A stretch of 64,000 nt of DNA from Thuidium tamariscinum. Lineage: Eukaryota; Streptophyta; Bryopsida; Hypnales; Thuidiaceae. The stretch is from assembly GCA_947034885.2 (NCBI GenBank), contig OZ019759.1, positions 10,356,501 to 10,420,500 on the forward strand. Reading direction: 5' to 3'. The position numbers were made by a program, and so were the translations under genes. The notes under the pieces are model-generated. The model searched no databases and was not told where the DNA came from. It saw only the letters and a program-made list of their open reading frames with translations. Positions 56,464 to 64,000 of the stretch are shown here, in pieces (position 1 is the first letter of the stretch; every line of letters starts with the position of its first letter).

Positions 56464-59400
56464 TGTCATAGCACAGGAAAGCACAATTCCTTCTCTAAGG
56501 CGTTAGAATGTACTAAATTAGCCTTAAAGTGACTCGTGTATCGTTCCCAAAGGATTTGGTCGAAAGTTGACGAAAGACCGGAACACGTTAGTGGTTACCA
56601 CAACAAAACCCAAGCAAAAGACCAATCCGATCCGGGTCTCAAAGGTTCCTAAGATTGCCTTAGGCCTGATTACCAGATCAATCCTTTGTATTTCAAGACT
56701 TGTACATCTGTTTATACCAATATATGTATCGCCTTCATACTTATCCTTACTAGATATGGGGCTAAAGACCGGACACTAGGAGTTGGTCCAGTCCCTAGAT
56801 TAGTAACCAAATGTAAGTTTTACCTCGATAACAAGAGGGATCTGCTTGTTTGGGCGTTTAGGAAGGAAGCTTACTCCTACCCTTCAAGTTTTAAAGTGTC
56901 AGAAGTTCCACTTGCAAGGAAAAAGAAACTATTACTACAACCAGACCGGAATACCTCACAACTGGACCGGGACTAATCCTGCCCAGCAGGTCACGCAAGC
57001 ACTCCTGCCTAATCCTAACAAAGACTACAAGGACAGATTACCCAGTTAGTCTAAGTCCTGGTAGAACAAGGGCGGTAGCTTATGCAAGAGAGCTGAATTT
57101 CCTCACTAGTCCTTCTTTCTTCTACAGAGACCGGATCACCATTCAGTTGGCATTTGGCCGGGTACTTCCCGATCTCAAACCCAGACTCTACAAGTGTCTA
57201 TCCCTATCGAGTACTCCCTAGACCTGTTCCAGAAAACACTGTGAGATCCTGCACAAATTCCCTATCAAAACCGAATTCACTTTAAGTCCAGAGACCGGAT
57301 AAACTGAACATCCGGGCACACACTTATCCACACAAGGCTGCAATCCTAACCATCACCATAAGACTTAGATAAGGTCCCATGCACATAGTCCACTCTAGAG
57401 TGAATCAGAAAGGCTCTGACTTGTATTTGCAACACAAAAACTTGTGAAAGTAAGATAACATAATGCGCGCCCGGATTCAATTACAAACCGGGTTTAAATA
57501 CTAAACTACAAGGAAACCTAAAAGCGCAAATGGAATCAACACTAGCCGCCAAGAATGCCACGTAACATTCCTCCACAACTTGGGCGGGTTGACTTCCACA
57601 AAACTACAAAAATACCAACAAAATAGGATCCCAGATCCTACATATCTGGATCCGGTCTAAGTTCAAAAATTCCTAACCTAAATATATCCTGCCTTAGCCG
57701 CCTTTCTATCTATCTAGCGTTAATGCTCCCCTATTTTCTCGCTCGTTTGACCGGCGATGCACCCTTCCGGGTTGGCTGTTTCTTCGAGGACCGATACATC
57801 TTGACGGGTTTGGGTTTCGGCTTGGTCTTACCCCGCGCCTTCGCCCTGGTCTGCTTGGTCTGCATCCGAGTACTGGTCCGACTCATCACCGGAGTCAGTC
57901 TCCCCCTCCAAGTCCTCATCTTCCTCTTCTGATTCCTCTTCCTCTTCAACCCGGGCCTTCTGCTTCACCGTGGATGTCTCCGTGGTCCTCTTCTTGAATC
58001 CGGTGATGAGCGGATGGTGCACTATCTTGCTCTGTGGGGTCTGCTCTCCCACTCTCTCGGCAATCCGGGCTGGTCCCTTGCTTGGTGACCCGGATCCAGA
58101 TCCGGTCTTCAATATGGAGCGGACCTGCACCGTTGCCTTTGCTTCCCCTACGGTCTTCGGTTGTGTGATGACTGTGGGTGATGACTTGCTTGGAGAATCG
58201 TCCAGCAAGTTGATGAACTTGGTCTTCTCCCTTGGCGGTGTCGTTCCCCGGATAATCTCCCGCAACACGATCGGCTCAGGTTCCGGCTCCCTGGTCTTCT
58301 CGGGTTCAGAAACCCTGGGCTCTTCAACCCGGGTCTGTGGGATAGGTTCCTCCGCCACGGCTTCAGACCTGATCTCCTCTTCCTTTGCCGGTTCGGACAT
58401 GCCGGCCTCTACCTCAACTACCGCTGGTGGTGGTTGCTCCCTCAGCTGCTCCTCCTCCATCTTCTGCTTTTCCGGTCTTGAGACCGGTACAGAGCTAGCT
58501 TGGACCTCCGTGACCACTGCTCGCCACTTCTCCAGCACTGCCTCCATCTTCTTGTTGTAGGCCACCAGAGCTGTGAGCATCTGGGGACCTACCATCTTGC
58601 CTGCTTCCAACACCTTCTTGTCGAACAGCATGGCCTTGTTGACGACCTCGCCCGGATGTGTGATGAACTCTTGGATTTCTCCAAGAGTGTTCTGGGCCTT
58701 CGTGGAGAGGCATCTCTCTTCGTCCAACTCCTCCTGGGCGTGATGGAGATCCCTCCTTAGGGCTGAGACTTGGTTTGTCAGCCGAAGCACTTCCTCTCTG
58801 TCCCGGCTCTCATGTGCCTCCTAAATTAATTCTCCCAACACCTCCATGATCTTGGAGGGTGGAATGGAGCCTAGGGCTCGGCTTATGCCCTGCAACAACC
58901 CCCTCTCCTCTAGGTGGTGTCTTCTAAAGTCATCCAGGTCTCGCAGGATCCTTAGCAAGGGATCCTGTTCCCAAACCGGATCTAACCTCTGGGCTTCTCT
59001 TACTACCACGGGGGTTTCTAGAGGCGGATTCTCTCTTCCTACCTCTGAGTCTTCCTTTCCCTCCTGTGTGCCCTCTTGTTGCTCCTCCTGACTCTCCTCC
59101 TCGGAGTCCTCCTCATCCTGGTCGTTCTCATCTTCCGGGTTCGCAATTTCGTATTCTATCATTGCTACCCCTACCTCGTAAGCTTCCCTCTCTTTCTCCC
59201 TCAAGAGGTCTAACGAATGATACAAATGAAACAGGAATGGTGAAATGGGAGAGGGTTTAGACTTCCCAATTCCCTTCACCATTCGGTCCATCCGGTCCCT
59301 CATGACTAACCCCCAATCTATCTTTTGGTCTCCCGATAGCGCACCAAAAATGGTGTTTGCTACGGTGATCGTAATCCTACTAGGCCTATCCGGGTTCAAG

Positions 59401-60361
59401 ATAGCCATCATGAACCGCAGCAGCCTCTTGTGTCTAGTGGACACACACTCGGCTACCGTGAAGCCATCCTTCGGGTTGGTGGGCTTGCGGAACTTACCCT
59501 GGTGGAATTTATCCGTCCGGGTGCCTGTCGCATCTCCGCCTTGCTCGAAGGCGTACACCTTGCGCCACATAGCCGCACTCCACTCCCTTGGCAGCGCCCG
59601 GACCGTCCCCTTCCACTCGTTGGTCTGACTGTCCAGCAGCTCCTCCACCATCGCCTCATCCTTCAGGTTCCAGGGATGAGCCATAAACCCCTCGCAGCCC
59701 ATCTGCCTGAGGTCTTCCTCCAGCTCCCGCTTATCTTGTGCATCAGTTGGTACAACTGGATTGACATTCCGGAAGGCTAGAATTAGCCCTTCCTGCACTT
59801 CCCCTGCCATCGCTCACTTGACGCCTACACAATCTAGGCGCGGTCCAACTTGACTGAACCTCCCGCGCTCAAGAACCTCTCAACTAGTTTAGTGCTAATC
59901 GCTCAACTATGCGCCAGACCGGATTGACAGCTTCTCTATCCCTTCTCCCTGTCTATAGACCGAATACTCTCTCTCCTGCCGGAAGACCCTTTCTCGAATT
60001 GTGTGCAAGAGAGTGGCAGGACCTGGCCTTGCCCTCCTGGTCTTATACTTTTCCCCCAGCATTAATTACTGACCGTTAGGTTTAAACTAGTCTGGTCATG
60101 TGGGAGAGTTCCCGACGATCTCTAGGCTCGGTAGCCACTTATTGCCTATCCGGTCTCGGTCGCTAGGTGGGCTGAATCCGGGTTTTCTTACGCTGTTCCT
60201 TGGCGTAGTTTTCTGCTTCCGGTCCGCAGTTTTCCGGTTTCCGGTCTTGGTCCTAATTGTGAGTCAAACTAAGAAAACAACAAAAAAAATGGGGATTGAA
60301 TAGATCCTTTTTTCCCGTATTTTGCTTAAGAACCTACTTAGGTGAATTCTAGGTTGCCACA
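56464..60361 (-). mobile_element. 3.9-kb TG...CA element inserted in the RING gene
   Basis: On the plus strand it begins TGTCATAGCAC and ends GGTTGCCACA, flanked by ctagg duplications. TG...CA with 5 bp is typical of LTR retrotransposons, and the one gene is gag-like, but no pair of long terminal repeats and no reverse transcriptase is visible. The motif agaccgga recurs near 56575, 56766, 56943, 57128 and 57292, and its reverse ccggtc/tccggt clusters at 60158-60250. This looks like inverted subterminal repeats and favours a DNA-transposon reading. Either way it is non-autonomous. Confidence 0.65.
57731..59810 (-). pseudogene. gag-like / putative plant transposon protein gene
   Basis: A minus-strand frame runs from ATG 59810 (MAGEVQEGLILAFRNVNPVV) to 57828 with one TAG at 58821 (CAG-type). 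The segment VSTRHKRLLRFMMAILNPDR through ITVANTIFGALSGDQKIDWG resembles the 'putative plant transposon protein' domain (PF20167 style) found next to plant retroelements. An acidic Glu-rich stretch, a coiled coil (LRLTNQVSALRRDLHHAQEE) and a long Pro/Glu-rich region follow. Near 57830-57870 the frame probably shifts. The next frame gives a strongly basic tail, ARGKTKPKPKPVKMYRSSKK, ending at 57731. No protease, reverse transcriptase or integrase is present. Confidence 0.5.
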
Positions 60362-60366
60362 CTAGG
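60362..60366. repeat. Target-site duplication, right (ctagg)
   Basis: Partner of 56459-56463. The next two bases (tg) also match the element start, so a 7-bp repeat ctaggtg is seen, but the TG...CA rule favours 5 bp. Confidence 0.7.
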
Positions 60367-61997
60367 TGCATTCCACCTTCAGGGCCAAATGGATTTAGAC
60401 AAATGGGACACGTAGTACCATCATACACGAAGCTTGAAGGATTTGGCCACAGTAATAGTGAATTGTCGTTCTGGTCGAGGGAAGAGCCAACTTCATTCTT
60501 GAAATCCCAATGGTGTTTGGACCAATCGATGATTGTTGTTCCACCACCAATCTCTTTGGTCACCATTTCATCCATGTTGAAATGATCATCCACGAGGGCC
60601 CACGATGTCAAACCAAAAACCCTCTCTTGATTGTGTGCGCCATAATTGTTGTCGATTTTTTGGAATTCTGACACCATTTGCCGAGTCCTGTCAACAGTAA
60701 AGACACATGCCATCTTCCATTGGTAATATTGCTCCATCAACGCTTCCAATTGATTTTTCAATATCAAATTGTTTGCAAGCACGTTCGTCAATTGGGTGCT
60801 CTAGTCAACTAGCATTGCTTGACCTGCATTTGTGGGTAATTCTCCAAATAACAGTGCATCATCTTGAGTACCCTGTGTTGCACCAACTTCAACATGTTGC
60901 ACTGGAATTTCAGAATTGATTGGAGGCCCTTGCGCTCCCCCTCGTGGATCCTGACCATTATTGGCCAATGTGGCTGCTTGAAGAGCCTGCCGCAGCGCCT
61001 CCATCTCACGTTGTTGTTCACTTATAATATTGTTCTTGTCTTGGATTTCATCCCTCAATTTATTAACATCTTCATACAAAGAATGCAATTCCGCATTCTT
61101 CTCTTCCACTTCGGTCCTCAAACTCTGAATTCGATCTGCAGCAGCTGTAACATCAACAATTCCTATTTTTGGTTCGTCAGTAGCTGGCACTTGTCCCTCC
61201 ACAACATTTTCTTGTACACCCTCTTCAGTTGCACGCTCAACCCTCCTCTTTTTAAACCTTAGTTTTGTTCTATAGCTGAGTGCATGTGGCACATGAGATC
61301 CATCGAAGTCGTTATCTGTAGCAGAGTCCTCAGTGTCATGTAATGGTGGTGCTTCAACTTGTGTAGTTGTTTTACCCAGTCCACCTTATGGGTACCTTTT
61401 TACCCCCCTTGGAATGAATCCATTTGCTGGGGTAGGAATGTTGACTTTATTCTCCATTGTCTTCAAAGTTGACCAATCCACTTTCTTGTTCAACTTCAGC
61501 TCCGCATGGACCCCTCGTGCAATGAAGAGATGCACTTCAATGCGTTTGACGTTAGGGACATCATACAACGCCTGGTACACTTCGATGCATCGATTTGTGA
61601 ACTCCTCATCAATGCAATGTTTTAAATTTGCCTTGTGGAAGCGTCGGTGATAGTTGTGTCGCTCTTCTGGGAAGGCCTTGTCAATGTGGCACCACTTGAT
61701 GTAATTGACACAATTTTCGTAAGTCCATGGGTCAGGCACGTCTTCCCACCCTTTGAATGCAAGCTTTGCGGGGTTACATAAAACATGCAACCGCTTACGA
61801 TGTTTGTTTCCTGATCGTCGTCGGGTCTTGTCTCGTTCCTCCTTCCTTGGTCTTGTCGGTGTAGCCATTTTCACGGGAAAATGTAAAAACCTCCCACGTG
61901 GCAATCAAAAAGACCCCGCACGACGCTCACAACCAACTCAATGAAGAGGTGGAAGGCTAAGAGTATGTAGGGCAGGGACAAATGAGGCGGGGATGGG

Positions 61998-62006
61998 TTT
62001 ATATAG
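61998..62006 (-). promoter_or_regulatory. TATA box of the RING gene
   Basis: On the minus strand the sequence is ctatataaa, 130 bp before the ATG at 61868. It bounds the GC array on its left side. Confidence 0.6.
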
Positions 62007-62023
62007 GGGCAGCCGGGGACATT

Positions 62024-62345
62024 AGGGCGCGGACGCCAGTGTCAGGGCGGGGACTCCATCGCTATCGGGACGCGGACGCTAGTGTCAGGGCGGGGACACC
62101 ATCGCTGTTGGGGCGCAGACGCCAGTGTCAGGGCGGAGACTCCATCGCTATCAGGGCGCGGACGCTAGTGTTAGGGCGGGGACACCATCGCTATCGAGGC
62201 GCGGACGCCAGTGTCAAGGCGAGGACTCCATCGCTGTCAGGGCGCGGACACCAGTGTCAGGGCGGGGACGCGTGGAATCAGGGCAGGGACTCCACGTGTT
62301 GGGGCGGGAACGCAATGGGGACGGGGCGGGGACGTGCGCGGGGGG
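62024..62345 (+). repeat. GC-rich array 7: 43-bp repeats forming a divergent promoter
   Basis: About six 43-bp units pair AGGGCGCGGACGCCAGTGTC with AGGGCGGGGACTCCATCGC plus 'tatc', the last units being degenerate. The array fills the gap between outward-facing TATA boxes at 61998 and 62348 and so probably acts as a shared upstream activating region. Confidence 0.75.
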
Positions 62346-62347
62346 AC

Positions 62348-62355
62348 TATATAAA
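62348..62355 (+). promoter_or_regulatory. TATA box of the kinase-like gene
   Basis: The sequence tatataaa lies 197 bp before the ATG at 62552 and directly after the GC array. The leader that follows carries the opposite strand of the motif (tccccgccct, tccgtgccct). Confidence 0.6.
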
Positions 62356-62551
62356 GTAAGTCCCCGCCCTCATTCCTTTGCGAAGTCCGTGCCCTATGCC
62401 TCACATGCTAGTTCGTTCCCACGACCTGTGTGAGTGAGTTTGGTGGGTGTTGGGCTTGGCCTGCATAAATGACTTGGTTTTTTTGAAATTTTTTGAAACT
62501 TTCTTGCTTCGGGATTGATACGGAGGCCCATTGGAACTTTTTTTTTCCATT

Positions 62552-63994
62552 ATGGCAGGTGAAGGGAGTGGATCGGTGGACAAACGTCCTATGTTTGTAG
62601 ACTTGGATGATGTCGGTCAGATGGTAATTCCATCTACAAACACGTTGATGGCCTCAGGTTCATCAAATCCTTCCTCATCAGGCCAGAAAAAACACAAGAA
62701 AGCACAAAATCCCCAAATACTTGGACATGAATTCATAGTCCAAGGGAGAGCAATAGCTGTGGTGTTCTACACTCGTCGAAGTACAAAAATGTTGATGAGG
62801 GAGTATGTGGCGCTCAATGAAGAAGGATACCACAAACTGACGAGGGACCTGCGAAAGGAGCTGGAGTCAAAGTTTGAAGAATCTGAAGAATTCAACAACT
62901 TCTCAGATTATTGGTTGCACCAAGAGTGGCTGGATAAACAAGTGGTCGCCTTGACAATCAATATAGTGTGTAATTGGTGTTACCACACAAGTAAGAAAGA
63001 AGATGGTAGCGACTAGGACACGGAGGACAGAGAGATGGTTACAAAATTGAAGGAGATTCAAATGTTTGTTCAACAATATTCTTCTTCGCGTAAAAAAAAG
63101 CAAGCACCATGGAAAGTGACAATTGAAGAAGCGATAACGGCTCATTGCGTGAGTAGAACATTCAAGTGGCTAGAAAGTTCCGTGAAAGTCATCCCCATAC
63201 TGGAACAGATTGCGATTGGATCGTATGGGACCGTGAGGAAGGTGATCTTTACGAAACTTGAGAGCATTCCTAGTTGGATATTTTTTGCTGGGAAGAGTTT
63301 GAAGACTAAGAATGAAAAGGAGAAACGCCAAGCAATCATCAATGAGGCAGGAGGGTGTCCAGTGAATCATCCTGGCATCATTCGAATTGCGTACCTCCAT
63401 CCTAAAACAATGGAAGGCTACACACTATGGTGGAATGGAGGATCTCTAATTTCTTTCTTGTCCAAATGCAATGCGAAAGTGAGCGAAGCACTAGATGTGG
63501 ATGAGATTGAGAGTGAAATTTCTATGGGGCTGACGGAAGAGGAACTTTCATGGATTGCAACGTATCGGAGAAATCGAGTGAAATTGGCATTGTCATTACT
63601 TGTCATTGTAGGGAAATGCCATGATGCGCAGTACATGCACAACGACATATCTCCATCCAATATTTTGCTCCATTTTGATAATTGGGACCGAAATATGGTG
63701 TACATAGGGATATATGATTGGGGACTTTCTAGCCGAGTTGTGGAGAAGGAGCCATCAAGGTATGGCTATCCCAGTATGGAGATCCTTGCGAAGGAGAAAA
63801 AAAAGCGAAGGTTTGCGGCCCCAGAATTGTTTTATGTATACGGAGAACAGGGTTCATCAAACTTCATTGAGGCCATGCAAAAAACGCATTTGTATTCTAT
63901 GGCAGCTGATGCATATGCGGTGGGATGGATAGCTTCTGCAATTTGGAATGAAGAGTGGGACCCTAAATACTTCACAACGAAGAATCCAGAGTAG
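62552..63994 (+). pseudogene. Protein-kinase-like gene, right end outside window
   Basis: ATG 62552 (MAGEGSGSVDKRPMF) opens a frame that runs to the window edge with TAG at 63014 and TAG at 63992, both one C-to-T step from Gln. The N-terminal part (to about 63010) is of unknown family. The kinase domain follows, with glycine loop IAIGSYGTVRKV, Lys in FFAGKSLK, hinge-like LWWNGGSLISFL, catalytic loop HNDISPSNILLHFD (in place of HRDLKPxN), DWG in place of DFG, and APELF as the APE motif, then DAYAVGWIASAIWNE. The essential Lys, Asp, Asn and Asp are kept, so activity is possible apart from the stops. Earlier start codons are not in a better context. It shares a divergent promoter with the RING gene. 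Confidence 0.65.
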
Positions 63995-64000
63995 TATCAG

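Larger units (their letters stand above)
55680..61868 (-). pseudogene. Coiled-coil RING-H2 gene, interrupted by a 3.9-kb insertion
   Basis: One minus-strand frame runs from ATG 61868 (MATPTRPRKEERDKTRRR) to TAA 55680, about 761 codons once the insertion at 56464-60361 is set aside. Insertion plus duplication is 3903 bp, a multiple of three, so the same frame resumes. In-frame stops are TAA 61386, TAG 60801, TAG 56106 and TAA 55935, each one C-to-T step from Gln. The order is a basic N-terminus, a helical region with WTYENCVNYIKWCHIDKAF, a coiled coil (about 61140-60980), then a RING-H2 finger split by the insertion. CPICLNPFGPEGGMHL lies on one side and CEHLYHPFCL then CSLC on the other, giving C-x2-C...C-x-H-x2-H-x2-C...C-x2-C. 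RING-H2 proteins are usually ubiquitin ligases. Whether this is a host or transposon gene is unknown. It diverges from the kinase gene across a shared GC-array promoter. Confidence 0.65.

Noticed and set aside
57970-58560. Plus-strand 196-codon frame
   Set aside because: Antisense shadow of the gag-like gene. The minus-strand frame has the coherent domain order and the longer open stretch.
56464-60361. Complete LTR retrotransposon
   Set aside because: I compared both ends by eye and found no repeated terminal block, and no reverse transcriptase or integrase. Only TG...CA and the 5-bp duplication support that class.
1-64000. tRNA, rRNA or other structural RNA genes
   Set aside because: None was recognised by eye. 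The strong hairpins at 3-5.5 kb are palindromic repeats and not tRNA-like folds.

Overview
The window reads as transposon-dense, AT-rich nuclear DNA of a land plant, probably a non-seed plant (moss, liverwort, lycophyte or fern). That inference rests on GT-AG introns, TTTAGGG-like fragments, plant-type CACTA, hAT and MULE transposases, and a DUF7869-type gene. The species cannot be fixed from the sequence. No clearly functional host gene was found, and nearly everything is a transposon gene, a transposon fragment or a repeat.

Layout. 0-9.7 kb: two related MULE-like copies with a SWIM zinc finger, the second heavily decayed. Between them lie GGATCC-centred hairpins and a large inverted repeat. 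11.1-13.8 kb: a long inverted repeat whose arms are tandem repeats. 15.8-18.55 kb: a single-frame DUF7869-like gene with seven in-frame stops, preceded by four copies of a palindromic motif and followed by a GGGCGCGGAC minisatellite. 19.45-20.88 kb: a third tandem-armed inverted repeat. 21.3-22.7 kb and 46.4-48.7 kb (minus): apparently the two halves of one hAT transposase gene, split by a roughly 23.7-kb CACTA-like element. That element carries a five-exon Tnp2/DUF4218/DUF4216 transposase (minus, 25.3-30.0 kb), a multi-exon TnpA/Transposase_24-like gene (plus, 33.9-37.1 kb), and a cargo zone (38-44 kb) with decayed exons that includes a two-exon fimbrin fragment. 48.9-53 kb: GC minisatellites and duplicated modules. 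53.3-55.4 kb: T-rich degenerate repeats. 55.7-61.9 kb (minus): a coiled-coil/RING gene interrupted by a 3.9-kb TG...CA element with a 5-bp target duplication and a gag-like gene. 62.5-64 kb (plus): a protein-kinase-like gene running off the window edge.

The RING and kinase genes are divergent. They share a short intergenic promoter built of 43-bp GC-rich repeats with an outward-facing TATATAAA box at each edge. The hAT gene has the same arrangement of TATA box next to a GC array.

The dominant feature of the window is its decay pattern. Genes stay in frame over kilobases while being interrupted by stops that nearly all read as CGA to TGA, CAA to TAA or CAG to TAG, with a few at TGG. Comparison of the two MULE copies and conserved CACTA residues supports C-to-T change on both strands, best explained by deamination of methylated transposon DNA.
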